Positions 1 to 12,220 of a DNA stretch of 64,000 bases are shown piece after piece. The stretch lies in contig NC_091864.1 in assembly GCF_019399895.1 (NCBI RefSeq), positions 8,162,001 to 8,226,000 on the forward strand, given 5' to 3'. Numbering within the stretch: position 1 is the stretch's first letter; every line of letters begins with the position of its first letter. A model generated the notes under the pieces. It ran no database searches, was not told where the DNA came from, and saw only the letters and a program-made list of their open reading frames with translations. Made by a program: the position numbers and the translations under genes. The stretch is from Cardiocondyla obscurior. Its lineage: Eukaryota > Arthropoda > Insecta > Hymenoptera > Formicidae.

Positions 1-3000
1 CAGTCAGGCCCAAACAAGACGAATGACGCGGTGCGGTCGGTCGCAGTCGTGTCGACGTTACAGTCGCGATGGACGGGAGGCACGTAGGATACGCGGGTCG
101 GTGCACGGGAGAAGCGGTTCGTACGCCCGCTGACAGGCCGCGATATTCCATCTGGCGGAATCGCATCCTCGGAGAACTCGTCGGACGTGGCCGGCTGACC
201 CATCACAGTCGCGGCCGGCGATCGTTGCTGGTAGCGATACTCGGCCGCGGCTGAGCAATTCGCTCCCTCTCGTTCTCTCTCTCACTCTCATCGACCACTG
301 TGGCTAGTGGAACCACCAGACCCGGTGGTCCACGTCAAGAGGAAGAGGACGAGAGGGAATAGAGGCCGAAGAAGAGAGCCGCGGCAAGAGAGATGATCAA
401 AGCCCCGTCCGCATGTCAAATGGAGAGTCCGACCTCTCCGTTGCAGCATTGGTTGGCCAACTCAGATGATCCCCCGCTACCGCCGAATAACCTTTCGCTT
501 CCTGGCGTATCTCAGTCTCGCAGTCACTCTCACCGTCTCATTTCCTCCCGCAGCGTTTCCTTCTTCTTCCTCGCCACCTTCGTCACCTCTGAAATCGCTG
601 CGGCGGCAATGGAAACCGCAGTCTCGCTGCGACGACCTCCGTGTACGTCGTGTATCGGCCGCGCTTCGTACCCGCCGGCATAATTCAATTTTCGTCACGG
701 TGGATGCCGCCGGTTCGTTTCGCCGCCGGTTCGTCCTTCTTTCACCCTCGAGTGCATCGACTTCTCGCGGCGCGATCTAGCCCTAGACACCCGGCCGCGT
801 AGAAAAACGACGCCGGCTGCGAGGAGATCGTTTTCTTTTTGAAAGCGAGCGCCACGGCTGGCTCGTACTAAGCATTGTCGAGAGAAAATTTTCATTTCAA
901 GTGCTATCGACGTTCGGGCACCTTCCGAGGCGCGCACGCTGCATACATTTATCCGCGCGACGTACCTGTTGTACCCGAGCAACGGAAAAGAGAGCGATCG
1001 CTACTCTTGAACTTTGTAACATGAATAAACCTCTATCGACCTTTATAAACTCAACCTTTATTCCCGAGGACCTTTTTATTATACTGGAATCGCTTCATAC
1101 GTACGCCAAGGTCCGTAAAAAATATTTAAAAATATATTATAGGCCTATTTTGTAAAATAATTTAGCGACAAATGATGGAAGCATTAAATATATTTTATTA
1201 AATCCTAACGCTTAGCTAAAGATGTCAGGTTTGCGAAAACATTGCTGGAAATCGCTTATGCATTCGATCGTTTATTATAATTGAAAGAGTTGCGATAAAA
1301 GTTTCGAAAAAAAAAAGAAAAAAAAAAGAAGAGAGAAGCGAAGGGAATCTTAATTAAATTCCGCCGGTATTTGTTTCGGCAGCTTTCGTGTTTGCATAAT
1401 AAATAGAAGCGCTCTCATACGATATTGTGAAAACTTGGCGAATTTCTCGCCGCGTTTCTCTTCAGCTCGCGCGCGCCCGGCGAAGAAGATAAAATCCATT
1501 TCCTCTCTGGTTCATGTATCCATACGGGTTCGCAGCGTCGCTGAAAAATACGCCGTTCACTTTATCGCCGGGCGTAACGCAAACACATTTTTCCGAATTG
1601 CATACGCATAAATTTACCTGCACGGGTCAACGAGTTAACGTTCTCTGTTCGAAGATGCATTTACGCTCTAAATTCGAATACTGCCGCGGTGGACACGTAT
1701 ATACGCGCGCCCGGAAGTGTGTGCCGGCCCACACGAATACGAAACACGCGCGCGGACGTGTATGTTTTAAACCAAGCGTGGGAATCTCATTGCTGGCACT
1801 TGCAGACTCACCGGCTGCCCGCATTATGCACGGATGCGAGCGCGTGCACACACAACCGACGTGGCTCCGTGCATGCGGACGAAATACGCATACAGAGATC
1901 AAGAGCAACTCAACCTCGGCTTGTTTGCCGTTAATACACGAAAGCGATGCTACCGACGTGTGTCAGTATGCGTGCCTCCGGGAAATGTTCATTTACAGGA
2001 AACTTTTCATCCGATACTCGCCACCGGTTTATAATTTTAAGCTTTGTTTACCTTCGAGATTTATTTACAGAAATCACGCGTCCCGGGATATAACGTGCGT
2101 ACACGCGTACGATACGAAATATTACACTCGGAAATTTTGCTGAAATTTCGAAAAACCTGACGGAAAAACCGGGCACAGCTGCAGTTGTGATTTATCAATG
2201 CACCTCGCGGGCGTAATTTCCATCATTTGCAGCTATCAGTATAAGATATGCAGGTTGCGATCTTTTTGTCCGAAATTTCGTTCATGCAAAAAAAAAAAAA
2301 AAACCAGACAATACCGATAATAACGCTTCACGAAAGTCGTATAAAATTAATATCGAATAAATCGCTTTGCGGCATTTTGTCATTTAAATCGAAATTGCAT
2401 TTAAATTCATCGCGCGAATTAAAATCTAAAATATCCGCTTCCGTTGTTACAGGCTTCCGTTATCGAGATGGCTCGCGAGTTTCGGAATCGATAAGCGCAA
2501 CTATAATTTGATTACACTAATTAATACGAAAATAATTGTCTCGTGGCATTTTGTCAGCTGCATTTCAATCGAAATTGAGTCTATTGTGCGAAACCGAAAA
2601 TACCCACTTCCATGGTTTCAGGTTTCCGCTATTGAGATGCCTCGTGCGCCCAGAATCGATAAGGGTGACTATAATTTAATTATACTAATCGTGTCGCGGT
2701 GCAGCAAGCTGCATTAAAAGTAATCCTTAAGCTAGCGTAAAAAAAAAAAAAATAGAAAAAATTATCCGACTAAAATTTCATTACGAGCGATACGAACCGC
2801 AGTCCCCGAGCTTATTCTACGATATCTCAGAATATAATACATACATATGTAATACGTACATATATATACATATATCAGGCGACTAATCTACGGATAAAAT
2901 TAGATGCGTCCGCGACGGCAGGCCACGTGGGACACCAAGTCGTCGACGGAGGTTAACAAATTGGCGGCACATGGGAAATCTTAGGTGTCTACTTCTTCAG

Positions 3001-3944
3001 CGGTACTTACAGATGCATGGAACTCTTACTTTTCGCGTTGGAAATGTATAGAATTTCCCACGTGCCGCGTGCAGCGCGCGTTACCTCCATTCTTCAGGCT
3101 CGGGAATCAATTCAAAATTTATTTAAATGTCCGAGCGCATTCGATATGTACATGTAATTGCCATTAAATAATATCTTGACGCAATGGAGAAACGAAAGAT
3201 TCATGCGCAGCGCGGACATAATTATTTTGATTATCCATACTGGCCGCGAAGCGGAAATAGATTATTGAAGACAATAATTCCGCAATAATGTATGTAGTAG
3301 CTAGTAATTGGCGTTGTTTGACATTATTGTTCAACATTAGCCATTTGAATCATTCACAGCAATCCGCAAAATAGGTCCCTTGCGATAATTGCGGTTTATT
3401 ATAACAATTTCCCAAACGAGCCCCGAGTAATAGAATCGCGGGAGGGAAAAAGAACAAAAATTTAGAAATGTGGAATTTTTCTGAAAATTCGGAGAGCCAC
3501 AATCTTTTTCCGGTTGAATGACTGTTCGGGAGGGGAAAAAAAATATATATATACATATATATATAGTTTTCATCAATATTTTTTAATTGCAATTTGCTGT
3601 GGTCGAGATCGAATAAATGGACGAGAAGGAAAAAACGGAGGAATTGCCCTATCATCGTGCGCGCTGTAAATCGAATTGTTGCACCGTATAGGATTACGCG
3701 TGCCACGCGTGCATCTCCCATGCACCGCAAAACGATTAACAGCAGCTTTTTTTGTTTTTGTTTTAATTGGTTATATTTTTTACGGAATTTGACAGAGAAT
3801 CTTTTACCAAACAAAACGGGAGAGCTCGCTGGAATCGCACTAACCCGCGATTACGCACGTCGCGATCTTTATTGACGGAACTTTAGGAATTACAAAAATT
3901 GTTTTTATATATAATTTTTAATATCGTGTGAATTGTAAGCTTAC
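1..3944. other. Intron or flank, no exon recognised
   Basis: On the minus strand this follows the donor of the 4087-3945 exon, so it should be the next intron of that gene. The first 800 bases are GC-rich with overlapping open frames on both strands (for example plus 393-683, whose start MESPTSPLQHWLANSDD looks protein-like but has no convincing donor). An old local duplication lies at 2371-2689 and A/T repeats at 2838-2880 and 3536-3565. I see no supported exon. Confidence 0.5.
2371..2689. repeat. Diverged local tandem duplication (about 150-base units)
   Basis: Unit 1 (2371-2521) and unit 2 (2545-2689) share ggcattttgtca, a block with aaatcgaaattg or caatcgaaattg, cttccgt or gtttccg followed by tat-cgagatg or tat-tgagatg, aatcgataag, and ctataatttgattacactaa or ctataatttaattatactaa, in the same order. 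Each unit has an acceptor-like site (gttacag before 2453, gtttcag before 2622) at the start of the best-conserved part. They may be old intronic repeats or the remains of a duplicated exon. Confidence 0.6.
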
Positions 3945-4087
3945 TCTTTGAGGAACACCCATCCTTGCGCGGCCGTGCCTGGGAGAGCCTTGCGTTTGCT
4001 GACCTTGTTTCTCTTTTCTGTGCGTTTTTAATCCTCGTAACAGCCTCGAAAACGTAGTCTTCTTCTTGCTCGTATTTTGCCCTTGTT
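3945..4087 (-). CDS. Coding exon of unnamed minus-strand gene, strongly basic segment (47 codons)
   Basis: The minus strand has the acceptor gtttcatgttttgcag before AACAAGGGC, and the exon ends CAAAGA before the donor gtaagc. It is 143 bases. The first two bases complete the Glu codon begun in the 20140-20186 exon, 47 codons follow, and it ends in phase 0. The peptide is Lys/Arg-rich: TTFSRLLRGLKTHRKEK is a likely amphipathic basic helix and could serve as a nuclear-localisation, membrane-lipid or phospho-regulated binding segment (inference). Gln and Gly/Arg-rich sequence (HGRARMGVPQR) follows. No in-frame stop precedes the donor, so the protein continues to the left, probably outside the window. 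Family not recognised. Confidence 0.8.
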
Positions 4088-7048
4088 CTGCAAAACATGA
4101 AACAGTGCAAATAATTAAAAAAATGAATTTAAAGCAATAACGGAATATAGATTTAATGAATAATAAGGTATCTTTTGAGGAGAAAAATATTTTCTCGATT
4201 ATTAACGCACAATAATTATTTATCAATTTCTATTTATTTATTTATTTATTTCTTATTTTGTTTGATTTCGCGCTCATTAAAATAAAGAATTATCCTTTTG
4301 CAATTTAAATTGACCGATTTTACCGATACGCTTTAAAACCGTATCGTTTATTCGATGAAAAATTTAGAATGCAACTGATTAAAAATGAACAATCGTACGT
4401 GCAAATGAAAATTTATGTTTCAATTATTTTGCAATACTTGCACAAACAGAATCGATGATATGACATTACATTTAACGTCAGGACGAAAATAAAAAAAAAA
4501 GGTCTGAATATTACAATATTAAAATGTCAAAGACACAGCTGGCAGGTGAAATTTTTTCGATTTTTATTCCGCGAACTACTTCGGAAAGGACAGTAAAATC
4601 AGAAGTCAAGTCGAGAGAATAAATTAGAAAGAAAGCAGACTTTCTTATCAATTCGGAATAATAGAATCAGTTCGGGAGACCGAATACTTTTGCTTCATAT
4701 ACTTTCTATTTTCTCCGTAGAAACGAATTGACGAATCTATTAATTTTCATTTTTATAATTTTGTCACGAGCCTTTTAAAAATTCATATTTCCGACCTGTC
4801 AGTTTTTTGTAAACGCCCCGGATAGAAGTAACCTAAATATTCCAATTAAGTTTTCTATATCGGACGGCAGAGTATGTCGTTGGCTTAATTTGCTCTCTCA
4901 TAAATTATATATCGCCGTTTCCGATTAGACTTGCAACACCCATTTATTGATAAGCGATAAAACGTCTGGCGAATCAATACGGACAGATTTCTATAAATAC
5001 GCGCTTGTACTTATTGCATTTTATTAAATGGCTATCGCGGTTTAGCTAACCACATTTGCATTGATTAATCTTTAATGAAATATCTTCGGCGCTGCCGGTG
5101 TGGACGGACGCGTTCGCGAATTACGCCGGACAAAAGCGAGCTGACATTTAATGATGCGTGAGGATCTTTCTGAAATTTCCAATTTTAGTGGCCGTGCCTG
5201 CCGCTACCAATCTCGCAAATCGAATAAATCTGGGTTGCCCACAGCATCGCTGTTCATTAACGGATAATTCAGATATGCCGATTAGTTATTCGATCGCTCC
5301 CTCACAACATCGACATATTGTGTTAGTGCCGGCGCATTCGTTTATTAGTACTGTCATAGCGCCGCCTAATTAGCAGCCTTTACGACGCGGGCGGTAGTTA
5401 GAACGAATTATCGAGCTTTCAACTAAACGGTCACCGTCAAAGTACTTCTAGGCTTTCGTAAATTAACTATTACATCTATAAACAGGGTAAATATTAACTG
5501 CCCATTTTTTTTTACCGTTCAAAAGAAATATTACGACTTAAATAATAGTCTTAAACTATTAATGAGTTTCATAAATTTTGCATTCATATTAATTAGGCAA
5601 ACTAAAAATTGAATTAAAAGTAAGCGCTGATTACGCGCATATTTGCAAAAAACACGTCGCAAAGGAGGGCTAATAAAAGGTACTAATATCGTTGAGATCG
5701 TTACAAAGCATCTAGTTACGTCGTAGCGCGCGTAATTACAACGGTATCGTTAGTTGAACAGCGTTCCGATAGCGATAGTATTACAAAATGAAGTTAATGC
5801 GAGCGGGTGGCAAACTAAATTTTCCCCGACCGGGCGACAAAGTGTTTATCGGGTGGTTACTATTGGTTACGACATCCGAGTCGACATAACCAGTGATATC
5901 GTGATTTAATCAAGGACCATCGTAAAGCAATAATTAATGCCGCGCTGTATCGATTTCGGGCGAAGCGACGCGTTAGGACAGCGTAACGTGTTAATTAGGA
6001 GGCGGCGGTGGGAGAGGTACGAGTGGCTATTATGCATGCACGTATTTACGTAGAAAATTATTCGCGCGAGGAGGGAAAACGAATTAACGTTGCCGCGCAA
6101 TTATTACAGCCCGCATTTTGCAGCGCGGGCGTCCGCTGTTTCCGCAATAATGGCATCACGCTGCCGCGGAAGCTGCTCCGCGCGGACGACAAACATTAAA
6201 CGAGGCTTTAATATTTTTTAAATCGGTCTCTCGCAAGCTAGATTCGTTAAGTTGGACTACCCCCGAATGATCGCGCGGTATAATAATCGCACATTTCTTC
6301 CTTCACGAAACGTCAGTCAGGATACTTAATCGCAATTTTTTTTTTCTTTTTTTTTTTTCTTTACTATGAATATTCCATATGATTTTCTTATACGGACCGC
6401 GTTACTTCTAACAAATTGATTAAACTAATCACCCGTCGCTCGCACGTAAATCGATTCGTTTCTTCACGACCGCAATTAAGACGAGTTACAAGGACCTTCT
6501 GGTGCACTCCAGTGCATCACTGTATGCGGGTTAACGGATCGCCACGCGGCAGAGGGAGCGAATCCCGGACGATTCGTTCACTGACAAAGGATTTCCAGGA
6601 GCCGCAGGAAATACCGGGGGCTAATTTCCGAAATCGTACCAGCTGCAGCGACGAGCGCGCCCATTCCCTCACCCGCGCCGCGAGAAAGCGGGCGGGTACC
6701 ATCCATGAATTCCCCGGAAGCCGCTATTATTCTAGAGAAGATCGTACGTATTTTACCCACCGCGACGGTGGCGGGGCGCGGAGGGGCGTACTAGCGATAT
6801 GGGCAAAGAATACAAGAGACTCGCGGGACCGCGGGAGTTGGAATGTCGTCCCGTAATATTGGAAATATATCGCCCGGGTTGTAACCACAAGTCATGTTCA
6901 ATCGAATGAATCGTATGGAATAAAAATAAACCTGCCTACGCCGAAGAGACGGCGAAGGTCCAATACCCTCTCCGGGCGGCGGCCGTGGGTTACGCGCGAG
7001 TGAACGCGGTGGAGGAAGAAGTTCGAGGTAGAGGAAGACACCGGAGGG

Positions 7049-7050
<2 letters not shown>

Positions 7051-7106
<56 letters not shown>
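7051..7106. repeat. GA microsatellite
   Basis: Almost uninterrupted GA dinucleotides with a few AAAG interruptions. It creates artefactual Arg/Glu and Ser/Leu open frames on both strands. Confidence 0.9.
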
Positions 7107-8065
7107 GACCCGCCGGAGGGTAGACAGCCCAAGAGTCGACAGCCGTGAGGAGGGAACGAGCGTGAGACGGAGGGAGCTCAAGGGGGATCGAACAAATGTT
7201 CCGGCGGCACATGCATCAAATCCTGAAGTTGCGTGAGAGATGGAGTCCCTGCTTGCTCAGCGGCGGGCCGCGATAAAACGGCCGGGCCGAGTTCACCCTC
7301 TTCATCGTCGTCGTTGTCGTCGACGCCCGGCTCCGAGTCGAAATGAAGTGTTCGAGCCGGTACTTAGCGTGTGCCAGAGGAACGCGTATAAAAATTACCC
7401 GACACCTTACGTTGAGATAAAATCCGTGCGCACTCGATTTAACAAGCACTAATAGAAGCTTCCTTCTTATTTACACTTCTTTTTTTTTTTTAATAAAATT
7501 CTATGGAATTAAATTCGCAATAATTATCTGTGACGTTTCGTGCAAGCGATCAATGTCGGATCGATGTTTGCAAGCACCTATCTCGCAGACGTCGATACGA
7601 GCATTCCCATCGCGAAGGAAGTTCGACAAGGGTAACAGCTGACGGGCTGTGCGGGAAATTGAGACGAGAAGGAAACGGAAAGGAGATCCTAGAAAGGGAA
7701 GAAAATACGGAGCTCACTGCTTGACGAAATTTCGGTTGCAAATTTTGTCGTCGTCTTTGAGTACTTACTTTCAGTTACTGCGTTTTGCAAAAGTATCCAA
7801 GTTAAGAAAAAATAATTAACAAAGTCTAGCTTTTCATTTATAAAAATAATATATTTTTCGCATAAGATTAATATAATTCAATATAACCGAGCTTTATTAT
7901 ATCTCTTTCTCTCTCTGTCATTTTTTTCTGTTAGCGTGTATTCAAGCTCTCCGACAATTATTAACCATGATTATGATAACATCCCAGAAATTGCTTCGCT
8001 GTATCTCCGTGCAAAGGCATAAACGTACGTCGTTCCGGCGGCGATGTTGAGAAATAAAGGGAAAC

Positions 8066-8087
8066 GAGAGAGAGAGAGAGAGAGAGA
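8066..8087. repeat. GA microsatellite
   Basis: About 11 GA units, roughly 165 bases upstream of the candidate exon at 8252. Confidence 0.9.
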
Positions 8088-8251
8088 CGGTGGATGTAGA
8101 AGTAAGAGCAAAGTGAGACACGGGGAGAATAGCTGCACCGAAAGACAAATACGGCGCCAGACTCGGTTACGTTACAGCTGGCTGCATCCGCGCACGACAC
8201 TCTCCACGCCAGCTCCGGATCTCGCTCTCTTATTCCTTTCCCGTTTTACAG

Positions 8252-8299
8252 AGGCCGCCAATCCTCCGTCTCTGTCCCTCCCGACACGAACTGTAGATT
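8252..8299 (+). CDS. Candidate 48-base plus-strand exon
   Basis: A strong acceptor (ctctcttattcctttcccgttttacag, read in two parts around 8225-8251) and a near-consensus donor gtaagtatg enclose 48 bases. Two of three frames are open, one reading AANPPSLSLPTRTVD and the other GRQSSVSVPPDTNCR. Its length is a multiple of three, so it could be included or skipped without a frame change. It lies in the 16 kb intron of the minus-strand gene, on the opposite strand. The splice sites are among the best on the plus strand, but with no protein match a chance pair, or an untranslated exon, remains possible. Confidence 0.3.
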
Positions 8300-10540
8300 G
8301 TAAGTATGTACCCTTCGAGCTTACGCAAAGGTGGACACGAAAAATTATCCAATCCCCGAGATTCCGCCTTGGAACACGTTTTATCTTGGTTTCGCGCGTC
8401 GGTTGCGAATTTCCTTCCAAGCGTGGATTTAAACGTCAACACGCATAATTACTTTGTTCTCATTTTAATTAAAAAAAAAAAAAAAAAATGCAATATTTCT
8501 CTCCGTTCGTTTTTACAGAAATACATTTTGATGATGCGATTACTCTTAAACACGATCGTAATTTTATTTTGCGGGAAGCCGAATGCACGGTAAACAGGTG
8601 GTGCTCGCCGGTTGCTTTCGGGCCATTTCAATTAGCCTTTCGTTGTTCGATAATAAAAGTTCGGAGATAGAGCGTACGTGTAACTGAAACTCCGCGGTCT
8701 AATAATTAGTTCTTCGCGAGGGGTGGTGGGAATAGCGCGGACGGCTGCCGACAAATTCAATTGGTTCCTTGCGAGGGTACCCCTTGATTATAACTGGACC
8801 ACTAGGGAAAAAGAAGCGAGCAATGATATTTGCCCGGTTTTCGACTCCCGGCACGTTTCCCCGTAAATTACGAGGAGAGTTTCGTGCGCCCTTTCCCGCG
8901 GCGGGATGTTCTCGATTTTCCGCATTGTACCTCAACGCGAGAAGAATTTCATGTGCCGGCGGAAATGCGTTATTAAAGTCTGCGATTTTCTACCCCATCT
9001 TTCCTCATATTCTACCGCGCTCCTTGCCCTTTCTCGCTCTCGCTGTCTGGTATGCGTCCGGACGAAACTTTCTCGCTGCTCCTTCGTCAAATTGTTTTAG
9101 AGCAACGCGAAGAGGGGGGAAAAGCCGAGATGCAAGGGAGTGAACGGAGATAGCGAAAGGTAGAAGGACAACGAGATAGGGAGGGGGGGATGGAAAAACT
9201 TTTCGGAGTAGAGGAGAAGTTAACATTCTTCTCTCTGGCACGACCGCGTAAAAAGGAGATGTCGGGGTCAAGAAGCGTCTTACGTATTCTGCAAGCTCAG
9301 GTTTACACGCCCGAGTTATGGCCAGAAAAATCGGAAGTTCGCGGCCAGAAAGTGGCTGCCGAGTGCCTCGCGTGTGACGCGCATAATAAAGTCGCGAAAG
9401 ATGCAACTTGGGGAAACGTTTGTTGGTACCCGGAAGTGAAATGTCGAGGAAGAAGTGCCACCAGCGTGCCAAATTTGATTTTCAGACAGGGACGGGAGTC
9501 GGCAATCCGGCTAGAGTATACTTACATAGTGGAAAGACAATGTTCCTCGGGGGGGCCCTTAGGGGGAGGGGAAAGGGCGGGAGACAGTCGTAAAACCCAG
9601 CAAACACGAACTACTTTGAAGTAGCGGGATTCTATAAGATGTACGTGATGCCGTCAGACATCTCGTAAATGGTACTTTCGCGGTGATTTTGATGACAGCG
9701 CAGAGCTCGAGACACTAACGATACCGATAATCAACGTTTCGAAATTAATTTGATCTCGTTAGAACGTATTTCTTTAATTCGATTTTTAACTTCGCCCGTA
9801 TTACGAGACATCGAGTCCCCTTCTCCGCGTTTTAGAAATGAGAATATGTGAAAATATTGCGTTTGCGAGAGAGCCACAGAGGCGTATTTTTGCTCTCAAA
9901 AGAATTTTCGTCGGCTCGACATCGACTACTTTTTCGCCTATAACGCCTGCGGACCCTCGAAGTAGAGGGAGGACAAGTCCGTTATTATGAAAATCCTTAG
10001 CGGGCGAAAGCCGGGTTATAAGCATGAATAAAATAAGCGGTATTAAAATCCACTTTCTTCTTCCTCTACCTCTCCTTCCAGCACCTGTCCCATCCAACGC
10101 CTTCCTCTTTCCAGCCCCAGGTAGGCGCCGAGTTCGGCTTCGCGGGCGGAGTAATGGCATTCCTCTTCTCCTTTCTCTTCCTTCTCCTCAACAATTTACT
10201 TCGTTTCGAGGCGCTTCTCTATCTAAGCCCGCGGCTGTTCTGCCTGTCTCCACCACGTCGGTTACTCGATAAACGCGATTCACCGCGAGATCTTTTGTGC
10301 ACGGAACGAGATCTAAGATAGCGGAAAGAAGCAATTGGCCGATTATCGTTGAATTCTACGAAATTAACTTGGACATCAGAAATGTTTAGGAATAGTAGTA
10401 ACGCCTTAAAAATAACTATTAACAGTTTAAAACAATCTTTAAAAAAAATAATAGTCGCGAGAGCAAGAAATATTTTGTCGCACTAACAATATTGAAATTC
10501 GAATTAAATATCTTTGACTGTTTAGCATCTGTTTCATGGC

Positions 10541-10543
10541 AAA

Positions 10544-10611
<68 letters not shown>
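10541..10611. repeat. Poly-A followed by TA microsatellite
   Basis: About 20 A residues run directly into about 25 AT units. Simple-sequence DNA inside the 16 kb intron. Confidence 0.95.
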
Positions 10612-10615
<4 letters not shown>

Positions 10616-11680
10616 ATAAAGGAAAATGTTGAAATTTCACTGATTTTCGTACAAGAACGTGCTATTTCATAATGGACGTCAGTTTCGCACTCTCATTAGC
10701 GTGCGATTTATTTGCGCGGGTAGCAATGCCGAAATAAATTATTCGCGGCCTACCCCCTTTCCTGGGAGAACTCGTCGACCGGTTTTAGAGGTAGTTCTAT
10801 GGTAATGACGGAAGTACATGAATATTGAAGGAGTAATCTTCGCGGTTTACTGCGTGTCCCTTTCGCAGCGCAGCTTCTCCACGACTCCGGCCGCGAAGTT
10901 GGGTCAATATCGGTTTAAAGTTCGCTATTTTCCTCCTTTTTTTTCTTTTATATATATATATTTTTTTTACGACGTCAAATAAATGGATCAGCCGAGATAA
11001 ATGACGAGAGTATGCCGATATTATCGGACAATCCATTTTTCACTCAAACGATATTGTTCGTATCGGAACGCGGGGGCCAGCCTCCGAGAAGTGAATAATT
11101 AATTATACGATTGTAATCAGTAAAAATATTTGATCAATATCGTTAAGCTGAACAGGGCGCCGATTTAAATCTAGAATTCCCCGCCGGCGATATTGCACGC
11201 CCGACGTATGCAATAATAAAATAACGCGTGGATTCGTGTTAAAAGCAGACTCACTGTGTTCTAACGAGCAATTATGTGATCGTATAAAGACTGATGCGCC
11301 GGGAATAAGCAGTAATTGCATGGATGTCCAATTAATAACTGTATATCTAGGTTTGTAGCCATTATTATTTCCTTTAATGATTCGACGAATAACACACGCG
11401 CGTCCAGCCAATGTTATATTTCGACGAGGAAAAAAAAAAATCGAGATAAATATTACTCACTTTTACGTGCGCTGTCGATTAGCACAAACTGCGATTAAAT
11501 TATGATCTTTTTATATAAATTTAACGGTAAGTTTGATAAGCAAAAGCGAGAAACGTAAAAAGAACTGACATCGCTGTTAGCCGAATGCTGGAGAAATCAA
11601 TGAAATTACGAAAGTACGGTCCAACAAAACGGGAATGGTACAGATACGAAGTAGAGAGAGGTAAGCGAAGGTTAGGAAAG

Positions 11681-11735
11681 CTGGATGCGTTCCAAGACAT
11701 GCAGGCGAATGGTGTCCCAGCGTGAACCTTCTCGC
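11681..11735. repeat. Diverged repeat, copy 1
   Basis: The segment starting ctggatgcgttccaagacat is about 80 percent identical over 40 bases to 12159 onward (ctggatgtgctccaaggcat), with weaker similarity extending into flanks (agatacga upstream, ttctcgcg downstream). This is an old duplication or two members of a dispersed family. Confidence 0.5.
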
Positions 11736-12158
11736 GCTCGAGCCGGCAAGGGTTAAACGTCCCGCCGAGATTTATTCTCACTCAGTAAACATACGAGAAC
11801 GCGGCTCTCAATTATTCTCCCAAGACAAATTGCCTAAAAAAAAAAAGAAAAAAAAATCAATCGAGAAAACTGGGGTCCCTGCAGTTTCTATTTTCAACCG
11901 ATTAATTAACTTCAACTGTTTCATAAATTTACAAATAATTTAATATCGGTAAATATAATCTACGTCTCAATTACTTCCGTCCCTTCGCGACACGACAGCC
12001 TAGAAGTGACAGCAAAACGATTAAAATATGAACGAATGGCGCAAGATTCGAGAAACATATGAGAAATTCGGCGAACAGTTTAAGCTCTTACACGGACGAG
12101 CGGAGTTTGGATGAGATACGAGAACAGATGGGGAAACGGAGTACGGACGACGCGAGAA

Positions 12159-12220
12159 CTGGATGTGCTCCAAGGCATGCGGGCAAGTAGTGTCGCGTGC
12201 ACGAGCTTGCGGTTCTCGCG
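12159..12220. repeat. Diverged repeat, copy 2
   Basis: Partner of 11681-11735 in the same orientation, about 480 bases away. Contains ggcatgcgggcaagtagtgt against acatgcaggcgaatggtgt in copy 1. Confidence 0.5.

Noticed and set aside
393..683. Plus-strand frame starting MIKAPSACQMESPTSPLQHW
   Set aside because: The beginning looks protein-like, but no donor follows, the tail is Ser/Arg-rich GC-driven sequence and no promoter is visible.
1514..2143. 209-codon plus-strand open frame
   Set aside because: Composition follows the local ACAC and CGCG-rich bases (Thr, His, Arg, Cys rich); no domain and no conserved-looking start context.
6985..7236. Arg/Glu-repeat open frame
   Set aside because: Produced by the GA microsatellite at 7051-7106.
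9005..9624. Overlapping 144- and 155-codon frames on opposite strands
   Set aside because: Both are open because the patch is GC-rich and stop-poor; neither has splice sites, domains or start support.
11482..11527. Plus-strand acceptor-donor pair before gtaagtttg
   Set aside because: All three frames contain stops within the 46 bases, so no coding support.
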